Source: Carposina sasakii
Lineage: Eukaryota; Arthropoda; Insecta; Lepidoptera; Carposinidae
NCBI GenBank assembly: GCA_014607495.2
Contig: CP053165.1
Span: 4,210,906-4,274,905, forward strand
Reading direction: 5' to 3'
DNA: 64,000 bases
A program made the position numbers and the translations under genes. Numbering within the stretch: position 1 is the first letter of the stretch; the number at the start of each line of letters is the position of its first letter. The notes below the pieces were generated by a model that did not search any database, was not told the origin of the DNA, and was given only the letters and a program-made list of their open reading frames with translations. This document shows positions 1 to 13,900 of this stretch, in pieces.

Positions 1-1725
1 ATAGTTTCTGGATATATCGAGAAAATTACTACGAATAAAAAGTATATTTTCCTTAAAGATTTAATAGCTCCCCACACCGTTATATTTAGAAAAATCCGGC
101 CGGAAGGACCAACGATTATATGTGCCCCCAAGGAGGTTCTTCTGAATAGTAAGTACCTGCAACTGACTGACAATAAATTCCTCGAATCGCCAATTAATCA
201 ATGGTAATTTACTCAGTAATTCATAATAACAATAACTGGTCAACAGGTAGAGCGAATTTCGAAAAACTGATCTACATACTCGTATCATAGAAACCTGTAT
301 ACTTTTTTGTAGTTCTCTAAAATAAATTCTCTCTAAAAACGCGATTAACAGGTGAGCAACCTGTGATAAAACTTAAAATTAAACATGATACAGGATGTAG
401 ACAAAGGTTTGGCAGTTCCTGGTACTATTAGGAAATCGTAAACCCCTGACAATGCAAAATGCACACGCATATTCTAGCTAGAAGTTACCCGACACTCCGT
501 CCGCGTAAAACTTGAATTTCTGTTTAATAACACGGAATACCGTTCCTGTGGGAATATCGGGAAATCCTTTCCTGGTGCTACCCTTCACTCCCCAAGGAAC
601 ACACAAGCCAAATTCTCAACATCCTATGCTCAGAAGTTTCTGCCATGTGTTGACATGTCAATCAGTTTTCCTATCTATATATTTTTTTACATGTCTCAGG
701 ATAATAAAAGCCTTGAATAACATTGTGACACAATTGTTGTTATGTAATGTAATAAGATAGCTTATAGCAATGTCCTTCTAAAAACTACGTAAGTACCTAG
801 GTAGCTATATCAAAAAATATATCAATCCATTGTATCATAATTGGGCCACGAGTTAAAAAAAAAGAATCTTAAAGGATATCAAATCGCCTGGTGAGAAACG
901 TTTTTTTTTTACGTCAAACCCACTTGTACATTTTATGCCAATTCAGTGCAGCCGAAATATGTTTTTGTCTAAATGACATAAGAAGTTTTTATTATAGAAC
1001 CTTGATCTTTATCAAGTTCATTGCCGTAAAAGCTATATTAAGCTAGGTGGTTGCCCTCGAGTTTGTCTGCATGAGATCGATTGCTCTGCGTTACATATTG
1101 TTTCTGATTGTTGATATTCATATAAGTGCATCTACGAGCTGGGTTCGCAGATGCTTGCAACCAAAGTAACATTGCTGAGTAATTATAAGTTCATCATTAT
1201 GAGGTTTCGTCCATAATCACGACAAATTATTGATGACAAACTACGATGCGAAGCTATTTTTTTAGCAGAGGTCTAGGGTAGGATCATTTATTAGGATTTT
1301 ATGTACAATACTTACTATACTAGAAGCACAATAGGAAAGTACGTATAAGTATATCCATGGAATGATCCATTCCCTCATTCTCTTGCTCTGGTGAGAGTGC
1401 CTCATATCTTAGCTAACTCCGATTCAGCAAACATATTTAACCCTTAGTAGCCTGATTTACGAAAGTGATTTTATTTTTATTTTTATATTATTGTGTTTGC
1501 TTGAGGGTCTAGATGAAGGGAAAAATAGCTAAAAAAATCACAATGATTTTTATTTTCGTTGGAAAGAATATTATACAACAGTAAAATACGAACAGCCAAC
1601 CTATAAAAAATAAACTAATAGTAATGTGAACATTCGGTTTAAAAGATTGGTATCAAAATTGAAACTCTAGGCTATTAAGGGCTAATAAAGTTTCCCAAAA
1701 CAAAATTAAATGACTGTAAACTTAC
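1..1725. other. Intron 4 of aaNAT (partial): no gene seen
   Basis: AT-rich non-coding DNA. About 530-690 resembles a common lepidopteran interspersed repeat (a TGGGAATATCGGGAA-type stretch followed by CTCAGAAGTTTCTGC). The missing C-terminal aaNAT exon was searched for on the minus strand and not found. The ORFs at 61-288 and 512-760 show no recognisable protein. Confidence 0.5.
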
Positions 1726-1931
1726 TCAGCCTCCTCACACAGCAGCCTCATGAGACCTCTTCCTCTCCACTCCGAATGTGTCGAAGCTATCCTGATTTCC
1801 ACCACACTGGTGCAGCTTTCTGGCAGAGCGTCCCAGATCCTGGCTTCTTTCTCCAGGTGGGACAATACTGATAGCACCTTCCTAAACTTCGGGTCTTTGC
1901 ATCCATCCGTTTTATCGTCCTCTTGAATATT
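1726..1931 (-). CDS. aaNAT: aaNAT exon 4 (acetyl-CoA loop)
   Basis: CCAG acceptor, GTAAGT donor, phase 0 to 2. It contains CKDPKFRKVL and the acetyl-CoA-binding stretch HSEWRGRGLMRLLCEEAE. The exon ends two bases into a codon, so at least one more exon is needed; none was found between 1 and 1725. Confidence 0.9.
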
Positions 1932-4900
1932 CTGGAAGGAGAGAAGGGATTATGTAGCTAGTGGACTGCTTTTGATGACGTTCCTAAAATATTATGTAAG
2001 TAACTGGGAAACTGCTTTTAGTGACGTTCCAAATATATAACTTGTATCTATAGGAACTACTGCTTTGTACCTAGGGAACTGCATATTTGAAATAGGTCTT
2101 TTATCACTTTATCTACACTATTTCGAACAGACTGATCTCAAAGATCTAAAACGACACATGTTACTAGGTATCGTTTAAGTCTTATATGTATAACTTAATT
2201 AATATTATAGAATAGTATCATATTAGCTGACTAACATTATTTACATGGAAGTTATTTTATAAACGTCCAATTAGGATAAATAAATATTTCCATTTTAATA
2301 TAGACTTCCCAGTAGTGGAACCAAAATGCGGAAAACACGAGTTTTCTTGTTATAATAACTACTTCTTTTTAATGGTTAAATTAATTACCTACAATCTTGG
2401 ATTGGAGCCCTATTCCTGATAGTCGTATAGGTATGTCTCTTGTTATAAAGATGTAATATATTGTAGGACAAGCATCTAAGCATATAAAGTTGCTTGTTTT
2501 GGGTATTAACGTAAGTACATTATAAACTCCACTTATGATAGTGACTAAAATACAAATTAAATTAATATTTCATAAGTTGGTTTCCCAGGTTTTCGGACAT
2601 TCAAAATCAAAAAGATTTTTTAAATCTTATCTAGGAGGTTTTCCCTGTTCATACTCTGTATTAGTTATTTTCCCACAGTGTCTGTCTATTTTCCGGTTCA
2701 TCAACGACATCGCAAAAAACGTTTCTCAGATCTCATGCATCGGGCATCGAATCACGACGCCATTGGAGCGTATCCCGCTCCCTTTCAGCCTTGAACCAGC
2801 GGTGTCAGTGTAGGGCAGGATACAGGCCAATTCAGGCTAGAGAAACGATCGGGCAAATTCAACTGATTGTAAGTTATCTTACGTGCGCCATAATTAATTA
2901 GTCTCTCTTGAGCTTATTGTTTAGAAAATAGTCATATGAATGATAACAGATAATTTTCTGCTTGCTCTTATCCTATTATTAAGTTTTATGGTGTCGGGTC
3001 TGCATAATATGCTCTCTTTCGAAAGTTATTATCTACAGATTTTTTCATCTGTGTAATGCCAACCCCGCTTCGAAATAGTTGTTTTAGTAATAATTTTAAT
3101 ATAATCTTCTTGTGAATACCTATATAATTTGACTTGAAGGAGGCACGCGCGTCAATCTTATGGATTTTATCCTCCTAGAGAAATGAGATGAAAAAACGCA
3201 ATTTCTCAAGGAACTGTCTATATTCACTTTCCCTATTTTTTCAGGAAATCACGATAGCTAGAAAAAAGCAATTTCCTTTATGACAAGGGATGTTGTGCCC
3301 TTGAGGGTGTCCTATTACATCATCGTTCGTTTTCAGTCAGTTCCATTAGTTAAAAACACAACTTGGGAAAATCATATTTTCGATAGATATTCTCACAACA
3401 TAATCATAAATTTTAGGAATAGTAGGCATATCCCTAATATTTGAAAAATAAATGTAGAATTAAACGTGTGAAGGTTCAAGTCGGGCATTGTTTACAGTTT
3501 ATTATAGGTAAGTAGCTCTCTCAAAATAATAAATGAAACATCTTTGATTAAAAACATAATTAAAAAAATATTAATAAAGAAATGGAAAAAAATCCTCACC
3601 CGAGTGGGAATCGAACCCACGACCTCTGCAACCGTGCTAAAACATAATTATAAAGCCTCTAGGGTTAAGCGATCCTAAAACATTTATCTGTGTTAGTCGA
3701 TTATCTGTGAAGCCGCGTTGCTCTAAGGTGTTAGTGCAACAAAGTGGAACAAAACCAGCCATTTAGTTAGAGACGCTGAAATCATACCGGAAAACAATCT
3801 ACCTTTTAAAAATCTTATCACATAACTTTACAGAATACTAACTGAACCTAAATGGAGTCCAATAAACACCTGCGCGGAAGTGGTGTTGTGTTAATTAACA
3901 ATGAATGACTCCAGTACACTTAAAGGAGTCTTTGGTGTCGTATTGAAGAGCTACGCAATAGATGTAAGTAGAAGTCGAGTTTACAAAGCGATAATATATG
4001 ATATTGAGTATATTTATGAGAATGAATGAGCACTTTAGTAAGTAATCAACTAATCTCGAAGGACGGTCTCATTTATATTGAAACCTGTGGTTGAACTTCT
4101 CGTCTCGATTACTAGGCATACCTACCCTTTTCAAACTATGAAATGCACCGGATATTATACAACTATGTAGTTCATTTTATTTCATTCGTTATTTACAAGA
4201 CGCGTAGACGGATTGATAAATGAGTGAAAAAGTAACAAAGGTCAAGGGTAGATATCAAGAAAAGTCTACAAACTGTCTATTATTCTGAGAAGAAATATAT
4301 ATCAGATCATCGGCAAAGTAAACATGGTCTACTTTTTAGATTGTTGAAAGCATATACAACATCAACAGAGCCATCAGATAACATTTTATATGTTTTCCAA
4401 AGTATTATTCTATGGTACTCGTACCTCTTTCCTCACGATGCCGTTAATGATGATTCCCACAATGTTCCCTTGCTCATCTACGGCTGCAACCGACACGTTA
4501 TCCTTGAGGGAGGCTGCGGCGTAATCTTCGAGCTCCTGGCATCTTGACTCTGGTGTCTCTAAGAGTTGTACTGCTTGATTCAGCGGTTCGTCAAGGAAGA
4601 AATATCTGGAGATAGATATCTTTTTTATAAAGAAGCTCAAGATTGCACAGCGAGCAATGGAGCTATGCTCGGGATCCCTCTGCGTGATGATGTGACCGAT
4701 GTTGTTGGGGGAGGCCTATGTTCAGCAGTAGACTTTTCAAGACTGAGAATGAATATAGCATGTACAAGCTTATCACATGTCAAGCTTTCAAGATGAATAT
4801 GACTTAACTTTTTTATTTACAGGAATTATTCAGAATTTATTAAAGTTGTTGTCTCAAGACTTTAATTACGCCTCCTACGCGCAATATATAGTTTTCTCAG

Positions 4901-7900
4901 TCACTCTTATAATCCATCATCTCGTTTCATATTGACCACCGATAGACGGATATTCAATGATGTCTCAGTGATCAACAGGGTGAAAACCGGTAGCGATCAC
5001 CGAATGGTTCGAGGCACATTGTATATTAATGTCAAACGGGAGAGATCACGACTAGTGAAATCTACACTCCGACCCTCATCCGTGCACATTCAAAACCCCG
5101 AGAGCTTTCAACTCGAGCTGACAAACCGCTTTGCTTGCCTAGAGGATTGCATGTCAGTGGACGATATAAATAACAGGCTGGTAGAAACTGTCCACACGGT
5201 GGGGTCTAAATTATTTAGACCTAACCGTAGAAATAGACCCCAGAAACTAACTGGTCATACCCTCAACCTCATGGCGGAAAGGCGCGCAATGTCTCTGCAG
5301 TCCTCTGATGACGCTGAAGCATATCGGCAGCTCAATAGACGTATCTCCAAGTCTCTGCGACACGACATCCGCAGCTTTAATACTCGCTGCATTGAGGAGA
5401 CAATAGAGCGAAACCAAGGCTCCAAAGTGTTCGCAAGAGAATTATCTATTGGGCAGAGCCAGTTGACGAAGCTGAAGACAGAGGACGGCAGTGTAGCGTC
5501 TACCATACCAGAGGTGCTAAGGGAGATTGAGAGGTTCTATGGACAGCTATATACCTCGGTCGCTAAACCTGTTAGATTAGGCAAAGACCCAAGAGCCAAG
5601 TTCACCCGACACTATACTGAAGACATCCCGGATATCAGCCTGTACGAGATTAGGACTGCCCTTAAACAACTCAAAAACAACAAAGCGCCGGGCGACGATG
5701 GAATTACATCAGAGCTTCTAAGAGCGGGTGGAACTCCGGTACTGAAGGCTCTTCGATTCCGTCCTGCTCGAAGGCGTAACGCCGGAAGCATGGAACAGAA
5801 GTGTGGTGGTGCTGTTCTTTAAAAAAGGCGATAAAGCCTTGCTGAAGAACTATAGATCCATCTCACTTCTGAGCCATGTCTACAAGTTGTTTTCAAGGGT
5901 AATCACGAATCGTCTTGCTCGCAAGTTTGATGACTTCCAGCCTCCCGAACAAGCCGGTTTCCGAAAAGGGTTTAGTACCATAGATCATATCCACACGCTA
6001 CGGCAGATTATACAAAAAACGGAAGAGTATAATCGGCCACTATGCCTAGCGTTCGTGGACTATGAGAAGGCCTTTGATTCGATCGAGACATGGGCAGTGT
6101 TGCGGTCTCTCCAGCGGTGCCATATTGACCATCGATATATCGAAGTGCTGAAGTGTTTATAAAGCAATGCCACCATGTCGGTACGAGTACAGGAGCGGAG
6201 CACTGAGCCGATTTCTTTGCAGAGGGGAGTGAGACAAGGAGATGTTATTTCTCCGAAGCTCTTCACCAATACAGTGGAAGACGCCTTTAAGCTTCTCGAA
6301 TGGAAAGGACTCGGCATCAATATCAATGGCGAATACATCACCCACCTTCGGTTCGCAGACGACATCGTGGTCATGGCAGAATCGCTGAAGGATCTAAGCA
6401 CAATGCTCGATGGCCTCAATCGAATCTCCCAACAGGTGGGCCTGAAGATGAACATGGACAAGACGAAGATCATGTCGAACGTCCATGTGCCGCCCACTCC
6501 TGTACTGGTTGGGAGCTCGATGCTTGAAGTTGTTGACGAGTATGTTTACCTGGGACAGACGGTCAAACTAGGTAAGTCCAACTTTGAGAAGGAGGTAACT
6601 CGGCGAATCCAACTCGGCTGGGCAGCGTTCGGGAAACTACGAAGCTTATTTGTGTCCAAGATACCCCAGTCCTTAAAGACGAAGGTATTCAACCAGTGCG
6701 TGCTGCCGGTGATAACCTACGGTGCCGAGACGTGGTCTCTAACTATGTGCCTCATAAAAAAGCTCAGGATCGCACAGCGAGCGATGGAGAGAGCTATGCT
6801 TGGGATCTCTCTGCGTGATCGAATCAGAAATGAGGAGATCCGCAGACGTACAAAGATCACCGACATAGCTGAACGGTCCAGCAAGCTGAAGTGGCAATGG
6901 GCAGGGCACATAGCTCGAAGAACTGATGGCCGATGGAGTCGGAAAGTTCTAGAGTGGATACCACGTATCGGCAAGCGCAGCGTGGGAAGGCCACCCGCGA
7001 GGTGGAGGGATAACCTGGCCAAGGTTGCGGGCGTCGGTTGGATGCAGGCTGCTTCCGACCGGTCGGAGTGGAGGTTGTTAAGGGAGGCCTATGTCCAACA
7101 GTGGACTTCTCAGGGCTGTAAATGATGATGATGATGAAGATTTGTTAATCTGAGTCAGACAAGAGATAGTTTTCAGATAAAGAAGCCATGTCTTATAAAA
7201 GGAGGTTTATACTTACTTCTGCAGGAATTCGATGACTTGGTCTCTTTGGTCCTTTGTGATTCTGCGTAAGGAAAACCCTGGCTTCGCTTTTTGGCTAATC
7301 TCCATTGCCGACAGTCGCGTCGGCAACTCGTCGCCGAGCTGAAAGCAAGTCATTATTAGTTTGTTTGTACTAAGCTTCGTTATTATTTCCATGTTTGCAA
7401 ATTTTTTTTTCCCGGTTGGTGCCTCTCGTGTCAGCGATAGATTGATCAGAATAATAATTATTGGTGTAGCTTCCCCCAGGAGTGGCATTTTATAGCGTGT
7501 ATCAAATAACTTCTTATCTAACTCGTGCGCATTAGATTTCCTTACAATTCATCTAGCTAGGGTTATTGATGATAATACATAAATAAATCGGTCACGTGCT
7601 AATGTAAATATGATGAAATTAGGCATAACTATACTAATGATTATTAGGTATATATCACTACCTTCTTGAAATATCTTCCGCCGTCTCCTTTTCCATACCA
7701 GTTCATGGTGTTTTCAGTTTTGATGATACATGTTATAAATATACTACGTTCAGCTCATGATTAGTAATAGATTAAGTAGGTGCCTTGGTACAAAACAAAT
7801 AAAAAGTTAGAATGTAAGTACCTAAATTTAGGTGGATAGAAGGTGATGATGATAATTTAATTATGTAAATGGAATGGAAAGGAAATGAAAGAAAAACGTG

Positions 7901-10900
7901 GGCATGCATTTTTGTTTTCTGGAACAATTTTTGTACTACGTACGCCACCAGACTAGGTGATATATACCATACATACATACATATATACATCGGATACAGC
8001 TCCCGATTAATATAATCTGGTCACGAATACTTTCTATTAATCTAATATTTATATAATTATATACCTAACCGTACCATAAAGCGTTGCTAACCTACCATTA
8101 TAAATCGCAACTTCAGTAAGTACATAATAATTTTAAAGTGTCCGAGCTCCATTATGAGAGTGAACAATTTATTTTATAGCTAAATAATTAAGGTGGGTTC
8201 CCACGGTGCGTGATATTACGGACGGACGCGCACCAGCCCGCATCACGGATCGTGGGAAACGAAGCGTCCGTGGTAATATAGACGCGTCCGTGCTGCGCGT
8301 CCGCGTCCGTCCGCGATCACGCACCTTTAGATACCTATTACTAGTTCCAGCAGCCCTTTGCAAATCGTGTCTGGTTCTGACGCCCTAAATTAATAAACTT
8401 GATTTAATGATTTAATAGATTAGTAATTTACGGAGCTTTGTTTTACTCTCTACAATTTACCTACTACATTCTATCTATGGGCCTATTCACAAAATACCAT
8501 TATCTTGGACATTCAAGAGCAATTAATTGAGTGCAATCATCATAATTAATACATAACATAATATAAAATTATTAATAAAGAAATGGAAAAAATTCCTCAC
8601 CCGGGTGGGAAACGAACCCACGACCTCTGCATTCCGCGTGTCAGTGCTCTAACCACTGAGCCACCGGGTCAATTACTCGGATGACGAATTTTACCATCTC
8701 TTTTCTAAATTAAATATTGGCAACGTTATTTTTCATCCCGATAGCTACTCGTACCTATATACACTAGCCAAATCTCGGCAAACAAAGCTGAATCCCTCAG
8801 CACAATGTTTAAAGATGAAACGATCAACCATATCCTAACGGATTATATTAATGGAGAAGTGTTTTTTTATAAATTTATCTTAGTCAAGATATTATATATT
8901 ATAAAATTATTAATAAAGAAATGGAAAAAATATATAACATATATAATATAACATAATATAAAACAAAGTCGCTTCCCGCTGTCTGTATGTCTCTATGTAT
9001 GCTTAAATCTTTTAAACTAAGTACGATTGAATGATGCTGTTTTTTTAAAAGTTGGAGTGATTAAAGAGGAAGGTTTATATGTATAGTATCAGCATTCCAC
9101 ATGCGCGAAGCCATGGCGGGTTGTGCTAGTTATTTAGATGCCATTATTTACTCCTGTAGTAAAAACTCGAACAACGTATGAAAAATGGCAGTTTAGACCA
9201 TGCCAGCTACCTATATTTGTTGCTTCTCAATAAAAATTGCATGCAACAGGCAGGAAGAAGGTGTTATGTAAAATGCCTAGAAGTCGTTATTATCTGATAG
9301 TTAGTTACTTCAACCGGAGCTTTGCGAAAAAGACAATAATGAAGTTAATTGAAATAAAGCGATCAATGACTAATATTTGTGTACAAATTGGAAGCTAGGC
9401 GAACAAGTTTGTCTGATCCGCGAGAAATGGAACCTGACCTCTTTGTAATTATGAACATTATTAGTGTAGTCATTTGTCACTGTGGTGGACCAAATAATTA
9501 TTTCCTCCCACTGAAAGGGTTTTATTTTGAATTTATCTATAAGAAAAAAAAATATTAAAAGTAAAAATATAGGAGCTGTTTCTCAGTACATTCGAAAGTT
9601 TATTTGACGCGACTACATGGCATCTGGTAAGCCGAAGGTTGTTGGTTTAGTTGGCGTTTTAGTAACGAGGTATGATAGGATATATTTTTAGAAATATTTC
9701 CTAATATGTCTTTATAAGTGTAATTTGAATTTAAAATATCAGCGAACAGGACACAATGTTTTTGCGAGACACGCAAAAAATTGTATGAAATTTTGAAAAC
9801 GGTTTTTAATTTAAGAACCTGCATACTTCCGCGCGTCCCAAGGTTAGAATATCAGGATATTGTAATTAATCATTTCTAATTCTGCATAGCCTAATTGTTC
9901 AGATCTAGATTGTCATGTGTAAAACCTATAGGTAGGTAGGTACCTACATATTAGAGAAATAAAAACATTACTAATGTGAAATTGCATCAATCGATTACAT
10001 TATGAGACAGATTTACGGATACAAATCGGATAAGGCTGGTTTACCACCAGTAATGCTATGCACGAGAGATGGACGATAACCTAGCCAAGGTCGCGGTTAT
10101 ATCGGTTGGATGCAGGCCGCTTCCGACCGGTCGGAATGGTGGTTGTTGGGGGAGGCCTAATGTTCGGCAGTGGACTTCTCATGATACTAGGTATTAGTCA
10201 TTAATAAAACCCCAGTGGTCAATAGGAAGCCATTGTTTTTATCTTGATGCAAATTTAAACGGAAGTCCTTGTTGTAAGCCAACAGTCACGGTTGCAAAAC
10301 TTACTTTAGTTGTCAACAATCTTAGAAATATCTTTGAGATTATTGTCTCGCATGCTTATAAACTACCTATATATGCCTATTATTGATTTTAGCAAACATT
10401 CTTAAACACCATATTCTATATACGTATAATAAAAATGTAACGGATCGCTGTCGCGGAAAAAAATTATAGAAGACCTTTATCAACGCAATAGTACCCAAAA
10501 CAATTTTTTGGATTTTTTGTCTGTTTGTCAGTGCGTTTGTGCACGCTAATTTCAGAAACCGCTGAACCGATTTCGATGCAGTTTTCAGGAATATATTGTG
10601 ACAGGTCCCACTTAACATATACGAGGCTACTTTTTATCCCGGAAAATGTTTTTATCCCGGATAGCTTCGACATTTTGTTTTTCTGTAGTCCACGCGGACG
10701 GAGTCGCGGGCGTCCACTAGATTTTAATTATAATTTAATTTGGGACCGATTTTTTCATTGAACAGATTGACAGATAACCTATCAGAAGAATAAAGTTGAT
10801 GCTGTCTTTCTCTTGATCAACATAGAGAGAATGAGAGCATTAAATATGTACATATTTCCTTTTAAGAGTACCCTAAACCGACGAGCGTGCATGAAGAATA

Positions 10901-13900
10901 TCATGAAAGTAGATGAAGCGAAAGAGGTGTGTCAGGATCGTAGCAAATGGAGATCCGTGATCTCTGCCTACCCCTCCGGGAAAGAGGCGTGATTATTATG
11001 TATGTATGTATATTTCCTTTTGATAGGGTATTTGACCATTGGAGAAAATCGGCCATTAAGCACAGAAAGCTAATCCCAGACACGTATAAAGATCATGAAA
11101 TATGATATTTTAAAACGGATATTTTTTAACCTAATTACTAATTTTACTAACCGAACTTTTACATCTCAACTATACCCTCAAAATTGGTCAGAAGTGGCAC
11201 CATGTGGCAGGGGCGGCTCCTGATATTTTAGATGGGGGTTCACATTTTTTAAAATATAAGCGCACGCAAAAGTACAGTTTAAAAACGCCGCGCATGTCAC
11301 TCTCTTAACAAATGAAATGATCCCCACCCTTATTAAAATTCAGATGACCTAATGAAACACATTAAAGACAACCATATCGCGTTTTAACTCGGACTAAGCA
11401 ATATCTAGTGGCCGCATACGCACACTACGAATTAATGTGATTGGCGCTCCAGATAAGGCTAATTTTTCATACGAAACCTTATGTTTCACGCGCCGGCCTC
11501 TGTCGGTATGTCTCTTTTACACTCATTGAATACAGTACTAGGAATAGTACCAAATTTCGTTTCACTGGAGCGCGATCGCTAGCGCTCCACTCGATACATA
11601 AGATTACAACTTAGGTACTTGAGACGAACGCGTAGACACTATTGTATAAACATAGTAGAATTGAAAGATAATTAATTATTAATATAGAGAAATATAGATT
11701 GCCTGTGTCATCTTCGTAGGGGAGTGCACTGCACCAGCGCTCCTTAGGACGAGCCGCCAGTGCCATGTGGTCCTATCGGCCCTTGGTGCTCTGCCTATCC
11801 CGTAAGGGATAAAAGGGAGATTATATGTATATATGTATATTTTTTATGTAGATGTCCATTATAAATGTGGCAATAAAAACCATGTCAGTAAAGAACAGTG
11901 AAATAAATGTACAGAACCTGACAGAGCCCAAATAGTAATACAAGTCATTAGGCCAAGGCACTGCAAAACTATAAGCGAAAGGTCCCAGCGTGCATCGAAC
12001 TCTGGACCTTGGTAATGAACGAATGCAAGGCTCCATTCTCCGCTTGATCGAGAAGATATCTTTAGTTGTTTTACTGTTTGATATTTAATGCTCCATGAAA
12101 ATTATGGCTAAAGATATAGCCTGCGATCTTTTTGGCGTTATTGAACCTAAAATTTCATGGCCTAAATAGGAAGGATTTTTTCTCCACACAAACAAAGGGG
12201 TAAACACAAACCTCTCGATAGTCCGTAACGTATCGTTAAACTGTCAAATCAAAGTAAAAAGGTTCGCGCTTGCTCCACTGTACTGATGCGGGGCTTCACT
12301 AGAATAGATCGGTTGCATCTCCTTCGGTTAATGTCATAAAAACCAGTTAACATTCTTTATTGTACACATAAATTTTTATCATAGACAGTAAGTTGTAAAA
12401 GAAATAGTACAAAGGCAAGTACAAACCAACTAAGGAACTCGGGAATTCTTTAAGGCGATAAGCTAATAGTAAGATGTCATGTCACTAAACATTTACTTTA
12501 CATCTATCCCCGCTATACTAAACGTGGCTGTGGGATATCTTTCGTGATCCTGCAGTGCTGGCATTTCGGGAAGTCAGCCGAGTCTGCTATTTAATTTAGC
12601 CAGTCTGTTAACTGACTTTGTACTAACTTAGAAGTAACTAATTATATGAAGCCATAAAATTCGAATTGACTTCATAGTTACATACAAGTGTTTATGTATT
12701 AATGTTTACTTAAGGCCAACATCTTAACATCCATCGAACCTATTTGTTCATATACCTAGAACACGAGACAGGAAACAGCATTAAAATCAATTATTCTAGA
12801 TCTGCTGTATCTGTGAGATTAATCGATTAAAACCGTCGATTGTTTTTTCTGCCGGAACAATTGCAATCAATGGGCCTACATTGTAAACTAATGTAATAAG
12901 TAATTGTTTTACACAGTTAGCAGCTGTCTTATTCTAGTGCAGCTCCACGTAGGTAAGCATAGGACTTTCGGCCTTACTAGATTATAACTATGTGGACCTT
13001 TAGATTATAATTATGTTGACCTTTGTCCATAATTGTAATTTTCATTTTTTATTTCATCTAGGTTATACTCGTAAATATTACGTTACAATATATTCCGTTA
13101 ATTGTTTATTTATCTATCAAGTAAGGCCGAAAGTTCTGTGCTTGGTTACCCCTGCTATCATTTTTGACAGTTCACAGTGATGAATGATCAGTGATCACTC
13201 GTACATACATATATATGTAGCTATGTATTTATACATACATACATACATACATACAGGGTTATTTTTGGACGTCAACGTTCCCGAAAACTACGGAATCTCC
13301 TCATCATCACGATGATTTTTCTCCATGGAAGCATACCTGGGACGTGTCTGGTTTCCAAAATATTAGGGTGCAAAGTTGAGTAAAGAGACTACGTTTTTCT
13401 GCATAAATGCACATTGACGCGTGTAGCAACATTTTTTCACGAGACATAATTAATTTCTGTCTGTGAAAAAACTAGTATAAATACTGGGCACTATAAATTT
13501 CGCCCGATCAAGTAAATAAAAAAAAATTGACATCCTTTCCCAGCATTTTTTTTTGCATAAACTTACTTTATTTGATGTATAGAGTACGTACGCTTCGTTA
13601 AGGGTGGCAACGAAAAAATATCCTGTATATACATGGCTGTGGATCTGTAATCCCAAAATGGGGTAGCTGGAATGCAGGATCATAATCATAAAGGACACCC
13701 CACAGCCACGTTTGGAAAAGTGGGGATGTATAGGCGCTTATCTATCCTATTCATTAAATTTTCATCGGTAAGTAGCTACTAACAAGCGATTATCTAACAA
13801 GCGATTTACGCGCAACTGAGATTAAGTAGTTTTAATCATGAAGTGCTATACTAGTGCATTTATTAATTTATTGCAGATTAAATTCTAACGAACAAATTAT

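Noticed and set aside
61..288. Possible last aaNAT exon
   Set aside because: Translation lacks the conserved GNAT C-terminal strand and does not follow the required phase convincingly.
2535..2813. 92-codon plus-strand ORF
   Set aside because: No recognisable domain, no splice context, inside an aaNAT intron.
7698..7742. Alternative aaNAT first exon (MNWYGKGDGGRYFKK then GTAGTG)
   Set aside because: Phase would fit exon 2, but there is no promoter signal and no homology support; too short to claim.
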